Positions 8,990 to 17,554 of a DNA stretch of 64,000 nucleotides are shown here, piece after piece. Position 1 is the first letter of the stretch, and each line of letters starts with the position of its first letter. Under the pieces are notes generated by a model that was not told the DNA's origin, ran no database searches, and saw only the letters and a program-made list of their open reading frames with translations. The stretch covers positions 15,615 to 79,614 of the forward strand of contig CAZIAH010000004.1 of NCBI GenBank assembly GCA_964537715.1, given 5' to 3'. The position numbers and the translations under genes are program-made. The stretch is from CAZTZL01 sp964537715. Lineage in GTDB: Bacteria; Zhuqueibacterota; QNDG01; DSAB01.

Positions 8990-9023
8990 TCCCGATCCAT
9001 CGGGACAAACCCGGCTTTCCGGG
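8990..9023. terminator. Two hairpins downstream of the soluble hybrid kinase
   Basis: TCCCGA/TCGGGA (8990-9005) and CCCGG/CCGGG (9010-9023) lie just after the stop of the minus-strand kinase gene at 9031 and before the receptor operon. They could end transcription, although no clear U run follows. The remaining 8758-8989 spacer holds AT-rich sequence suited to a promoter for the receptor operon, but I cannot fix -35/-10 boxes. Confidence 0.4.
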
Positions 9024-9030
9024 AGGAAGG

Positions 9031-10995
9031 TTAATCGCTGCGTTTTTTCTGACTCAAATCAATTGCTGTCCGTACCGAACGTAATAAATCGGTCAAAGTG
9101 TATGGTTTCTGCAGGAAATAAAAACCCTTGTCTCGTATCAACGGCCACTGTGATTTGTGATCCGTATAACCGCTCGTTAAAAGAATTTGGACATTGGAAT
9201 GGATTTTCAGCATTTCTTCCACCAGTTCGATACCGCTTTTATCGGACAAAACCACGTCGCTGAAAACGAGTCTAAAATTTCCTTTTTCCTTTTTAAAAAT
9301 TTCAAGTGCTTCTTTTGCATTCCTGGCAGGAATCACGGAATAGCCGCACTTGTCCAGTGCTTTTAAAGCGGACTCGCGAACTTTTTCCTCATCCTCCACA
9401 AGAAGAATCCTCTCTTTATTTCCTGTCAAACCCTGAAGAGAAATCTTGCCGTCCACTTCTTTCTCAGGTTTTCCGGCCGAAGCGGGAAGGTAGACACTAA
9501 ACTCGGATCCTTCGCCCAGTGTACTGTTCATTGAAATCCAGCCTTCGTGCTCTTTGACAATACCGTAGACAACGGACAGTCCCAATCCGGTTCCCTCTCC
9601 GGGACCTTTGGTCGTAAAGAAAGGTTCAAAAATACGTTCGAATATTTTTTTATCGATGCCGATACCGGTATCCCGAATGGAAAGACAAACAAAATCGCCA
9701 GGACGGGATTCCGGCAGTTGTTTATTCGTATCCCGGGTTAAAGTTTTGTTTTCAGTTTTTATGACCAATTTCCCACCATCAGGCATGGCGTCCCTGGAAT
9801 TGAGAGCCAGATTCATGATGACCTGCTCGATATTCCCGGCGTCGGCTTTGACCGACCAGAGTTCTGGATCGAGATCCGTGCGAATCTCGATATTTTCACC
9901 GATCAACCGCTGAAACATTTTCAGAAGATTTTCAATCGAATCGTTCAGGCTGAACGAAGTAAATTCCATGGGATGCTTCCGGCTGAAAAGCAGCAACTGC
10001 CGGATCAATCCGGAGGCCCGCATGGCCGCGAGTCGGATCTCCTTCAAATCCTTGTGCAAAACATTGTCTTCTTCGAGTCGCATCATGGCGACATCCGAAC
10101 TCACCTGAATGGCTGTCATCAAATTATTGAAATCATGGGCCACACCTCCGGCCAGTGTGCCGATCGCCTCCATTTTCTGGGCCTGAAACAGCTGTGCCCG
10201 AATCTTTTCCTTTTCTTTTTCCGCATTTTTTCTTTCAGTGACATCATGCACGTTGCACTGAATCAGTTTGCGGTTATCCATATTATAGCTGTTGCATGTA
10301 AGTTCGATATCGATTTCCTTGCCGTCTTTCCTTTTCAGCACCAGGTGATCATGATGGATATAGGCTTCTTCTTCGGACTCGTCGAACAAATCATCGAGCA
10401 AGGATGGATCATTGAGCACTCCAATATCGACAAGTGTTTTGCACAAAACCTGGTTTCGTTTTACTCCTAACAACTCCAGCATAAAGGGATTGACATCTCG
10501 AATTTCTCCTGTTTCCGTATCCAGGAGCAGAATACCTTCCTTGGCCGATTCGAACAGCCGCCGGTACCTCGCTTCGGAAGCCAACAATGCCTCCTCGGCA
10601 CATTTTTTCTCTTTCATGGCCTGCGATTTTTCAACAGCGCTTCTCACTGCGGGACCCAGATGGCCCAGGCGGTCTTTCAAAACATAATCGACTGCGCCCG
10701 CTTTCATACATTCGACGGCGGTCTCTTCATTGATCGCTCCCGTAACGATGATCAATGGAGTCTCTGGAGACGCTTTCTTGACCAGTTCAAGTGCGCTCAT
10801 CCCGTCAAATTTGGGCAGGGAGTAATCGGCAAGAACGAGATCCGGTTTTAAAGTTTCGATAGCTGTTATGAAATCTTCACGGTTGGCCACTCTTTTCGAA
10901 ACGAATTTGAACTTGGCATCCATCAACTCGTTTTCCATTAAGAGTGCATCGGATTTCATATCTTCCAATATCAGGATGCGAAGTTTGTCATCCAT
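9031..10995 (-). CDS. Soluble hybrid histidine kinase (REC-PAS-HisKA-HATPase-REC)
   Basis: 654 residues with no membrane segment. An N-terminal receiver has LRILILEDMKSDA, LVLADYSLPKFDG (Asp57) and YVLKDR. A PAS domain lies at about 140-255 (ARYRRLFESAKEGILLLD, ending VHDVTERK). A HisKA domain has GGVAHDFNNLMTAI (His287), and the ATPase has NLALNSRDA, DTGIGID, FFTTKGPGEGTGLGL. A second receiver has LLVEDEE, SDVVLSDKSG (Asp580) and FLQKPYT. From the HisKA domain to the C terminus it closely resembles the kinase at 4292-6247, including the unusual KSQWPLI-FLQKPY ending, so the two look like paralogues whose sensory halves were exchanged. It may take signals from another kinase through its first receiver. 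No output domain is present. Confidence 0.92.
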   Translation of the reverse strand: MDDKLRILILEDMKSDALLMENELMDAKFKFVSKRVANREDFITAIETLKPDLVLADYSLPKFDGMSALELVKKASPETPLIIVTGAINEETAVECMKAGAVDYVLKDRLGHLGPAVRSAVEKSQAMKEKKCAEEALLASEARYRRLFESAKEGILLLDTETGEIRDVNPFMLELLGVKRNQVLCKTLVDIGVLNDPSLLDDLFDESEEEAYIHHDHLVLKRKDGKEIDIELTCNSYNMDNRKLIQCNVHDVTERKNAEKEKEKIRAQLFQAQKMEAIGTLAGGVAHDFNNLMTAIQVSSDVAMMRLEEDNVLHKDLKEIRLAAMRASGLIRQLLLFSRKHPMEFTSFSLNDSIENLLKMFQRLIGENIEIRTDLDPELWSVKADAGNIEQVIMNLALNSRDAMPDGGKLVIKTENKTLTRDTNKQLPESRPGDFVCLSIRDTGIGIDKKIFERIFEPFFTTKGPGEGTGLGLSVVYGIVKEHEGWISMNSTLGEGSEFSVYLPASAGKPEKEVDGKISLQGLTGNKERILLVEDEEKVRESALKALDKCGYSVIPARNAKEALEIFKKEKGNFRLVFSDVVLSDKSGIELVEEMLKIHSNVQILLTSGYTDHKSQWPLIRDKGFYFLQKPYTLTDLLRSVRTAIDLSQKKRSD

Positions 10996-11158
10996 AAATC
11001 ATGTCCATTTTATGATTCAGCGAAAGCAAACCCAGAATTTTTGATTATTTTAAAAATATCGAAAAAATGCGGTGAATACAAGTATTTTATTTGACCACTC
11101 GATTCCGGATGAGGAAATTATCGTCAGTGATCCGGACCCATTTTTTAGCAGAAATCCG

Positions 11159-11806
11159 TTACTGTAAAAAATTCATCAACAAATAAACACCCTCTCTGCC
11201 AACCAGGAAGTATAAAAGAGTCATAACGATTGGCCAGATCAACCAGCGAAAAAATCCAAGAAACAGAAGCCCGAAAATAATAAGCATGCCGTATCTTTCA
11301 ATTTTGAGATAATTTTGTGCCCATTCGTCTGGCAGCAGTCCAACAAGGATTCGTGATCCGTCGAGCGGTGGAATAGGAACGAGATTGAAACAGGCCAGAA
11401 CCAGGTTGATAAGAACAGCCAGAACAAGAAATTGATGAAGGACATTGGGCCCTCCTGAAATACCAAAAGACAATCGGAAAATAACGGCCGCAACAATGGA
11501 CAAAAGCAAATTGCTAACAGGTCCCGATGCCCCCACAATGGCAAAATCTTTTTTTGCGTCTTTGAACCGCCACGGATTGATCGGAACCGGTTTGGCATAT
11601 GCAAACAAAACTGGAGCATGCGTGACAATCAAAAACAGCGGAAGAAGAATGCTCCCGAACGGGTCGATATGGGGAAGGGGATTCAGTGTCAATCTTCCCT
11701 GTTCCTTTGCTGTGGTATCCCCCCGCCAGAGTGCTGCCCGGCCGTGGGCATATTCATGAAAAACAATCGAAAATATCAGCACGACGATTTGCGGTATCCA
11801 ACGCAT
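11159..11806 (-). CDS. Site-2 protease family membrane metallopeptidase (M50)
   Basis: 215 residues, the compact M50B type without PDZ domain. The first membrane helix carries HEYAHG (HExxH zinc motif, about residues 18-22), and NLVPIPPLDGSR at about 143-154 supplies the third zinc ligand Asp in the NxxPxPPLDG motif. GASGPVSNLLLS is also typical. About five membrane segments are visible. Short relatives cleave membrane proteins within the bilayer, but their substrates are mostly unknown. It is a single minus-strand gene after a 390 nt spacer that holds repeat copy A, and it shows no clear operon partner. Confidence 0.9.
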   Translation of the reverse strand: MRWIPQIVVLIFSIVFHEYAHGRAALWRGDTTAKEQGRLTLNPLPHIDPFGSILLPLFLIVTHAPVLFAYAKPVPINPWRFKDAKKDFAIVGASGPVSNLLLSIVAAVIFRLSFGISGGPNVLHQFLVLAVLINLVLACFNLVPIPPLDGSRILVGLLPDEWAQNYLKIERYGMLIIFGLLFLGFFRWLIWPIVMTLLYFLVGREGVYLLMNFLQ

Positions 11807-11912
11807 TGTTTCTACCCCCTTTTACAAATAGTAATCATAAGTATCCTGTTAAAATCATTCAGTTATTTAAGAACCCGTACGTTTTTCAAATAATTCACAG
11901 AAAAAAGTGCTC

Positions 11913-12087
11913 TTTTCGCGGCATTCTCATCCCGCTCTAATAATTATAAACTATTATTGAAAAGGCGGGATCGTTGGCCGCATGTTCTTTGTCTTCAATA
12001 CCTTAAAATTTCAATCACTTGATCCCGCAAAAGCGGGGCGCTATCCCGATTTCAAATATTATATTATTGATTGATTCGGGATGGCAA
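11913..12087 (+). repeat. Structured intergenic repeat, copy A
   Basis: This ~175 bp sequence matches copy B at 16496-16672 almost end to end, with substitutions but few gaps. It can fold into three hairpins: GCGGC...ATCCCGC pairing with GCGGGAT...GCCGC around an inner AATAAT/ATTATT stem, CCCGC-AAAA-GCGGG, and ATCCCGA/TCGGGAT around an AT-rich loop. Conserved single-stranded blocks include GCATGTTCTTTGTCTTCAAT. No open frame is shared. The rest of the 11807-12198 spacer is plain AT-rich DNA without a visible gene. Confidence 0.75.
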
Positions 12088-12198
12088 CTCAAAATAAGAA
12101 TGAACAATGAATATGTATACTGTTAAAACCTTGCAAATTTAATTATTCTAATATCTGGTATTAATGAATTAAAAATAAACTGATAAAAAATTGATCCA

Positions 12199-13212
12199 TC
12201 AATTCGTATTTTTCTTTTCCATCTTTTTCTGCTCTCTCAGCCGGGCGGCTTCGCCTGACTTTCTCCGGTTCTGGATAAACCACTTGCTGATCTTGCTTCT
12301 TTCGATCCCCAGAACGACATCCTGCAACCCGATAAAAAGGTCATCGTCATTGATCAGATAGCCGAGCGTTCCCTTACCCGTATCTATTTTGGCAGTGATA
12401 TTGGCCAATGAATGTATCGTCGAGCGGAGATCGTTTGTCAACGCTTCGCCGTATTCCTTATCGTTGATCAATTTCCCAAGCGTCCCCTCGTTACTGTTCA
12501 GCCGTTCTGCAACCTCCTTCAGATCCGCGCTGGCCGTTTTCAGATCCAAGAGGGTCTGCTTGAAATTCACCGAATCAGAAAGAAGCGCGCCAAGTGTTCC
12601 TTTCCCCTCGTCAATTGCACTGAGCATACCGGACAATTTCTGGGTGGAAAGAGAAAGATTGTGAAATGATTCCCGTATTTCCAGTGGTTTGTTTAACAGA
12701 ATCCCAAGTGCGCCGTCTCCCCGATCGAGCTTTAAAAGTACCTTCCGGAGGTCTTCCAGAACGAGCGAAGTGTTGCCGACAATGGCATCATACCCCTTTG
12801 TCGGAGCCGCCTGAATAAAACCGCCCTCTTTAATGAGAGGTTTGTCTACGCTGCCCATGGTTAATTCGACCACTTTTCCGTAAACGAGACTTGCTGATGC
12901 GACGCGCGCTTTCGAATCCTCGCGAATTCGGCCGGCAATCTCCTTGGAAACCGTAATTTCAACCAGAATATTTTTCTGATCGAGATCCTTGGGGAACCCG
13001 ATCTTCTCCACATTTCCGACCTCGACACCCGTGAGAAGAACGGGATCTCCCTCATAAAGTCCGGCAGTCGATGTGAAAAGAATTTTATAGTGGACTTTTC
13101 CCCTAAAGAAAGTGTTCTTGCCTCCGATAAAAAAAACAGCCCCGATCATGATGGATAACCCGATGACGATCACTCCGCCGACCCGAATTTCCTTGCTCAA
13201 TTTTCTGCTCAT
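12199..13212 (-). CDS. mlaD: MlaD-family MCE domain protein of a lipid ABC transporter
   Basis: 337 residues. A single N-terminal membrane helix (about 11-28, GGVIVIGLSIMIGAVFFIG) anchors a periplasmic MCE domain at about 38-118, with YKILFTSTAGLYEGDPVLLTGVEVGNVEKIGF and a strand reading ARVASASLVYGKVVELTMG. The C-terminal 200 residues are helical, with repeated units of the kind LDRGDGALGILLN, DEGKGTLGALLSD, NEGTLGKLINDKE and DTGKGTLGYLINDD, so four copies of a G-x-LG-x-L-N/S motif. MCE proteins form hexameric rings that carry phospholipids between the membranes. It is the last gene of gpmI-mlaE-mlaF-mlaD, 12 nt after mlaF. Confidence 0.93.
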   Translation of the reverse strand: MSRKLSKEIRVGGVIVIGLSIMIGAVFFIGGKNTFFRGKVHYKILFTSTAGLYEGDPVLLTGVEVGNVEKIGFPKDLDQKNILVEITVSKEIAGRIREDSKARVASASLVYGKVVELTMGSVDKPLIKEGGFIQAAPTKGYDAIVGNTSLVLEDLRKVLLKLDRGDGALGILLNKPLEIRESFHNLSLSTQKLSGMLSAIDEGKGTLGALLSDSVNFKQTLLDLKTASADLKEVAERLNSNEGTLGKLINDKEYGEALTNDLRSTIHSLANITAKIDTGKGTLGYLINDDDLFIGLQDVVLGIERSKISKWFIQNRRKSGEAARLREQKKMEKKNTN

Positions 13213-13224
13213 AATGGATTGGCC

Positions 13225-13953
13225 TCAACTCTTTAAAAATTCCTGAACAATATGATCCTCACACGTTTCGATTTCTTCCGGTGTTCCCACGAATTTGATT
13301 TTCCCCCGATAAAGAAACGCAATCCGGTCCGCCACCGCCATCGCGCTTTGTACGTTGTGGGTTACGATAATGGAAGTAATTCCAAGCTGTTCGTGAATGC
13401 TCCGCATCAGCTTGGTCACCCAGCGTGTGGTAATGGGATCCAGACCCGTGGTCGGCTCATCGTACAGAAGCGCTTTGGGTTCGAGAATAATGGCTCTGGC
13501 CAGGGCCACACGCTTTCGCATGCCGCCGCTGAGATTCGAGGGCATCATCCAATCCGTGCCTTCGAGACCGACCAGTCTCAATTTTTCTTTGACTTTGACT
13601 TCTATATCACTCTGGGACAGCTGCGTGTGCTCCTGCAGAGGAAATGCCACATTATCAAAAACTGACATCGAATCGAACAGGGCGCTGCTCTGAAACAGGA
13701 ACCCGACACTTTTTCTGATCGGCATCAATTGATTTTCTTCATAGTTCGTGATATCTTTCCCTTCGACAAAAATCCGCCCTTTGTCAGGATGGAGCAGTCC
13801 CACGATATGTTTCAGAACGACTGTTTTCCCGGTACCGCTTCCTCCCAGAACGATCAGAACTTCGCCTCTTCGAATGAAAAGAGTCAGCCCTCTTAGAACT
13901 TCCTTCCCTTCGAAATTTTTGTACACTTCATCGAAAAATGCGAACGGCGCCAT
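13225..13953 (-). CDS. mlaF: Lipid ABC transporter ATP-binding protein MlaF
   Basis: 242 residues, one complete ABC ATPase domain. Walker A is GGSGTGKT, the Q-loop segment FLFQSSALFDSMSVFDN is characteristic of MlaF-type ATPases, the signature reads LSGGMRKRVALARAI, Walker B is ALLYDEPTTGLDP, and the switch is SIIVTHN. It would power lipid transport with the permease MlaE and the MCE protein MlaD, between which it is encoded with gaps of about 10 nt. Direction of transport (to or from the outer membrane) cannot be judged. Genes for MlaA, MlaB and MlaC are not nearby. Confidence 0.95.
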   Translation of the reverse strand: MAPFAFFDEVYKNFEGKEVLRGLTLFIRRGEVLIVLGGSGTGKTVVLKHIVGLLHPDKGRIFVEGKDITNYEENQLMPIRKSVGFLFQSSALFDSMSVFDNVAFPLQEHTQLSQSDIEVKVKEKLRLVGLEGTDWMMPSNLSGGMRKRVALARAIILEPKALLYDEPTTGLDPITTRWVTKLMRSIHEQLGITSIIVTHNVQSAMAVADRIAFLYRGKIKFVGTPEEIETCEDHIVQEFLKS

Positions 13954-13962
13954 GCGTCTCCT

Positions 13963-14739
13963 TTAAAAGATAATCAGGAGTTTGGTCAGAAAATAATCGG
14001 AAATCATGATACAGACCGAACTCGTCACCACGGAATTGGTGGTTGCCTTGCCGACGCCCTCCGCACCTCCTGCCACTTTCAATCCGTTATAACAGCCGAT
14101 CAGTGAAATAAAGAACCCGAAGAAAACGGATTTAAAAATCCCTCCGAAAAAATCGGACAGACTCACGGCCCGCTCGACCTGGGAAACATAAGTCGCAAAG
14201 GTCATCTTGATATCGACGAGGCTGATCACCAGTCCGCCGAAAATGCCGACAAAATCCGCGACGGCAGTCAAAAGAGGAAGCATGAGAAGCGTAGCAAAGA
14301 TCCGGGGAAAGACGAGTTTTTTCGCCGGACTGGCTCCCATCAACCGAATGGCATCGACCTGTTCGGTTACTTTCATCGATCCGATCACGGATGTGATGCC
14401 CGCGCTAACCCTGCCTCCGACAAGCAAAGCCGTCAAAAGTGGACCAAACTCCCGCGTGATGGCGACGGCCACGCCGATTCCCACCATGACCCGTCCCGCA
14501 AAATTGGCTTCCGAATAGGCCACTTGTACCGCAAGGACCATACCGACAAAAAAAGAAGAAATCAGAACGATAGGAAGAGAATGGAATCCGATCTCATCCA
14601 TTTGTGTCAGAAGCGATTTGATTTCGTAGGGCCGGCGGAATCCGAAACGGAGTGTATCCACCCAGAGATAGGCCATCTCGCCTACATTCCGCGCACTTCG
14701 GACAATATGATCTTTGATCCCTTTCAGCCAGGAAAACAT
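13963..14739 (-). CDS. mlaE: Lipid ABC transporter permease MlaE
   Basis: 258 residues with about five hydrophobic helices. Typical MlaE segments are visible: VLISSFFVGMVLAVQVAY, REFGPLLTALLVGGRVSAGITSVIGSMKVTEQVDAIRLMGASP, LVFPRIFATLLMLPLLTAVADFVGI and the closing NSVVTSSVCIMISDYFLTKLL. It forms the inner-membrane channel of the MCE transporter. The start follows GGAAGTGAG and lies 18 nt after the gpmI stop, so it is probably co-transcribed with that glycolytic gene. Confidence 0.94.
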   Translation of the reverse strand: MFSWLKGIKDHIVRSARNVGEMAYLWVDTLRFGFRRPYEIKSLLTQMDEIGFHSLPIVLISSFFVGMVLAVQVAYSEANFAGRVMVGIGVAVAITREFGPLLTALLVGGRVSAGITSVIGSMKVTEQVDAIRLMGASPAKKLVFPRIFATLLMLPLLTAVADFVGIFGGLVISLVDIKMTFATYVSQVERAVSLSDFFGGIFKSVFFGFFISLIGCYNGLKVAGGAEGVGKATTNSVVTSSVCIMISDYFLTKLLIIF

Positions 14740-14757
14740 GGACTCACTTCCGCTTTT

Positions 14758-16410
14758 TTATTTAAACCGGATTATTCCGGGATCATACCCTTCCGCCGCT
14801 TCAAATCCGAGCAGATGCAGACAGGTGGTCGCGATATTACTCAGACCCAAATTTCCGGATTCAGCGAGCCGGTATTCGTTTTGAAACTGCGGATCGTAAA
14901 TAATAAAGGGAACCGGATTCAGTGTGTGCGCAGTCCTTGCTTTGGGTTGTCCGTTTTCATGGAGCTTCGGCTGACCGGACTTGTCCAGTTCGAACATTTC
15001 GTCCGAATTGCCGTGGTCGGCCGTAATGAGTGCGATTCCGTTCAGCTCCTTGATTTTCGGAAGCAGCCGCTTCAGCGCGAGGTCGACCGATTCCACGCCG
15101 ATGACCGCGGAGTGAAACACGCCTGTGTGCCCGACCATGTCTCCGTTGGCATAATTCACGCGTCCAAACCGGTGCTTTCCCGAACCAAGTTCCTTCAACA
15201 GCCGGTCCGTGATTTCGGCGCTCTTCATCCAGGGCCGCTGTTCGAAGGGCACGCGGTCCGAGGGAATTTCGATGTAAGTCTCAAGTGTTTCGTTGAACTT
15301 ACCGCTCCAGTTCCCGTTGAAAAAATAGGTCACATGGCCGAATTTCTGCGTTTCGCTGATGGCCAGTTGTGTTACGCCGGTATTGGACAAAAGCTCGCCC
15401 ACCGTCCGGTCGATGGCCGGCGGTTCTACGAGATATTGTTTGGGAATGTGCAGATCCCCGTCATATTCCATCATGCCGGCATATTCCACCTTTGGAACCG
15501 GGCCGCGGTCGAATTTATCGAAATCGGCCTCTTCGAATGCCCGGCTGATCTCGATGGCCCGGTCGCCTCGGAAATTGAAAAAGATCACCGAATCGCCGTC
15601 GGTAATCGGACCGACCGGCTTCCCGTCCTTTTCAACCGTGAATGGAGGCAGGAACTGATCCGTGACAGCGGGATCCCGTTTCCGGAATGTTTCGATGGCC
15701 TTTTCAGCAGAAGGAAACTTTTCCGAAATTCCGAGTACGTGGGCTTCCCAGCCCCGCTTCACGATTTCCCAGTCCGCCTGGTACCGATCCATGGTCACGA
15801 CCATCCGGCCGCCGCCGCTGGCAATCGCGTAATCGTATCCCAATGCATTGATTTCGGACAAGAATTTTTCAAAGGGAACGACATAGTCGAGCGCGGAGGT
15901 CTCTCCGACATCCCTGCCGTCGAGAAGAATGTGAATTCTGACTTTTTTGACACCCTCTTCTTTCGCACGTAAAATCATGGCTTTCAACTGATCGATGTGG
16001 CTGTGCACATTGCCGTCTGAAAAGAGCCCGATAAAATGAAGTGTGGACTGTTTCGTCCGACACTGTTCGATCAATTTCTTCCAGGTTTCTCCGGTCCACA
16101 AACGGCCGGTCTGGATGGCCTCGTTAACCAATCTGGCGCCCTGGGCAAAAACACGTCCCGCGCCGATGGCATTGTGGCCGACTTCAGAATTGCCCATATC
16201 GCTATCCGAAGGCAGTCCGACCGCCGTGCCGTGCGCCTTGAGCTGTGTGTAGAGACAATTTCCCATCAGCCAGTCCAAAGTCGGTGTGTGCGCGGCCTTG
16301 ACCGCATTGCCGATCGGACTGGGGTTTAATCCGACACCGTCCATGATGACAAGCAAAAGCGGACCAGGTCGTCCGGAAAAAGATTTGAATTTTTTAAGTT
16401 TCTCCATCAA
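14758..16410 (-). CDS. gpmI: 2,3-bisphosphoglycerate-independent phosphoglycerate mutase
   Basis: 550 residues, slightly above the usual ~510 because of a longer N terminus (MMEKLKKFKSFSGRPG). It interconverts 3- and 2-phosphoglycerate in glycolysis, using two Mn ions and a phosphoserine. Key motifs are LLVIMDGVGLN (metal Asp), SDSDMGNSEVGHNAIGAG (nucleophile Ser), HFIGLFSDGNVHSHIDQL, HILLDGRDV, SGGGRMVVTMDRY, NFRGDRAIE, the HVTYFFNG strand, NYANGDMVGHTG and LITADHGNSDEM, together giving the alkaline-phosphatase-fold metal ligands. It leads the operon with mlaEFD. An antisense open frame of similar length is only its shadow. Confidence 0.96.
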   Translation of the reverse strand: MMEKLKKFKSFSGRPGPLLLVIMDGVGLNPSPIGNAVKAAHTPTLDWLMGNCLYTQLKAHGTAVGLPSDSDMGNSEVGHNAIGAGRVFAQGARLVNEAIQTGRLWTGETWKKLIEQCRTKQSTLHFIGLFSDGNVHSHIDQLKAMILRAKEEGVKKVRIHILLDGRDVGETSALDYVVPFEKFLSEINALGYDYAIASGGGRMVVTMDRYQADWEIVKRGWEAHVLGISEKFPSAEKAIETFRKRDPAVTDQFLPPFTVEKDGKPVGPITDGDSVIFFNFRGDRAIEISRAFEEADFDKFDRGPVPKVEYAGMMEYDGDLHIPKQYLVEPPAIDRTVGELLSNTGVTQLAISETQKFGHVTYFFNGNWSGKFNETLETYIEIPSDRVPFEQRPWMKSAEITDRLLKELGSGKHRFGRVNYANGDMVGHTGVFHSAVIGVESVDLALKRLLPKIKELNGIALITADHGNSDEMFELDKSGQPKLHENGQPKARTAHTLNPVPFIIYDPQFQNEYRLAESGNLGLSNIATTCLHLLGFEAAEGYDPGIIRFK

Positions 16411-16495
16411 TACCCCTGAATCATGAGTGTCCAGTTAAATCAATCATTTATTACTTTGTAAACATTTTATGCTATACTCAAATGAAATTCTGTTT

Positions 16496-16672
16496 TTTTC
16501 GCGGCATTCGAATCCCGCCTCAATAATGATAAAATATAATTGAAATAGCAGGATTGTCAGCCGCATGTTTTTTGTCTTCAATAATCTAAATATTTCAATA
16601 ACTTGATCCCGCGAAAGCGGGGCGCCATCCCGAGCCAATCGATAATATAGTATTTAGAATCGGGATGGCAAG
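16496..16672 (+). repeat. Structured intergenic repeat, copy B
   Basis: Second copy of the ~175 bp element at 11913. The third hairpin is perfect over ten pairs here (GCCATCCCGA with TCGGGATGGC), and the second is CCCGC-GAAA-GCGGG. Changes in the first hairpin largely keep pairing, for example CAATAAT/ATATAATTG opposite AATAAT/ATTATT in copy A. Both copies lie downstream of one minus-strand gene and upstream of another and have the same orientation. The rest of the 16411-16775 spacer holds only AT-rich DNA. Confidence 0.75.
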
Positions 16673-16775
16673 TCAATTCTAAAATCGCAAAGCAAACTTT
16701 CTATTCATACTTTACTGCTTATTAAATGTTTAAACTTTTTTCCTTTTCTTAATTGTATACTAATATTCCTGAATA

Positions 16776-17270
16776 TTAAGTATCAGAAAACCGATCATCC
16801 GATACCGTGTGTTGGCCGATTCGATTCAGTTTGTCCCCCATCCAGCCGGTTTTCGCATCGGGATGGGCATCCACATCCGGGAAATAGGGTTTGATATCGA
16901 GCAAAGGCGTTCCATCGATCATATCCACACCCGCGATGTGGAGAATATTTTTTTCTCGTTTGATCAGACGCACCACGGTCATTCCAATGGGATTGGGCCG
17001 TCTTGGACCCCGAATCGTAAATATTCCGTGGATCTGATCGTCCAAGAACGGACGCGCAGTCAGATCATATCCGTTCGATTTGTGAAAACAGTACAACAAA
17101 ATCAAATGAGAAAATCCCTCGATGTCTTTCAATCCTTCCGCATACTCCAGATCGATCTCGACGGTTCCATGATTCTCCGGAAACAGAGCGCCCTGAATCG
17201 GCATTCCCTGTCTCTCCTGAAACGGAGTACGGATCGTTCCAATGGGGCAAAATTCAATTTGATTGGTCAT
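16776..17270 (-). CDS. trmO: tRNA (adenine(37)-N6)-methyltransferase TrmO-like
   Basis: About 164 residues from MTNQIEFCPIGTIRTPF. This is the TsaA/TrmO fold: PIGTIRTPF at the start, GLKDIEGFSHLILLYCFHKS, FTIRGPRRPNPIGMTVVRLI, and IAGVDMIDGTPLLDIKPYFPDVD. TrmO uses S-adenosylmethionine to methylate t6A37 of threonine tRNAs. Archaeal and some bacterial relatives differ in substrate, so the symbol is by family. An upstream in-frame ATG at 17309 would add 13 residues and overlap the preceding small gene; AGGATTTTAACC supports the ATG at 17270. It ends the DUF362-small ORF-trmO group. Confidence 0.88.
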   Translation of the reverse strand: MTNQIEFCPIGTIRTPFQERQGMPIQGALFPENHGTVEIDLEYAEGLKDIEGFSHLILLYCFHKSNGYDLTARPFLDDQIHGIFTIRGPRRPNPIGMTVVRLIKREKNILHIAGVDMIDGTPLLDIKPYFPDVDAHPDAKTGWMGDKLNRIGQHTVSDDRFSDT

Positions 17271-17280
17271 GGTTAAAATC

Positions 17281-17547
17281 CTAATTGCTTCCCGATTGTG
17301 GAAGCTCATGAATGATGACTTCCTGCTCGCCGCGTTCCGAGGTCAGGCAGTAAACTTTTCCGTTTTTGCAGACCCAGTAGGAAATCGGGAAAGCCCACTC
17401 CGAAGCTGACATTTTCTGAATACAGGCTCCTGGCCTGATGAGGAATTTGACCTTTCTCACCATCTCGATGCCCGATCCGATAAAGAGCCGAATCCAGGTC
17501 GCGAGGAATAGGGAAATGGATTTTTTACTGATTTGATTGACTGTCAT
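17281..17547 (-). CDS. Small hypothetical protein between DUF362 and trmO genes
   Basis: 88 residues from MTVNQISKKSIS; I do not recognise a family. It begins with a mildly hydrophobic amphipathic stretch (SLFLATWIRLFIGSG), then a basic segment, and a C-terminal half with two cysteines (ACIQK, YWVCKNGKVYCLTSE). It starts seven nt after the DUF362 stop and ends ten nt before trmO, and it fills the gap without leaving a spacer, which supports it being a real gene. A start at 17565 is also possible. Confidence 0.55.
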   Translation of the reverse strand: MTVNQISKKSISLFLATWIRLFIGSGIEMVRKVKFLIRPGACIQKMSASEWAFPISYWVCKNGKVYCLTSERGEQEVIIHELPQSGSN

Positions 17548-17554
17548 GATAATC

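Noticed and set aside
14524..15972. 482-residue ORF on the plus strand
   Set aside because: It lies antisense to gpmI, whose motifs are complete; composition and lack of any domain mark it as a shadow.
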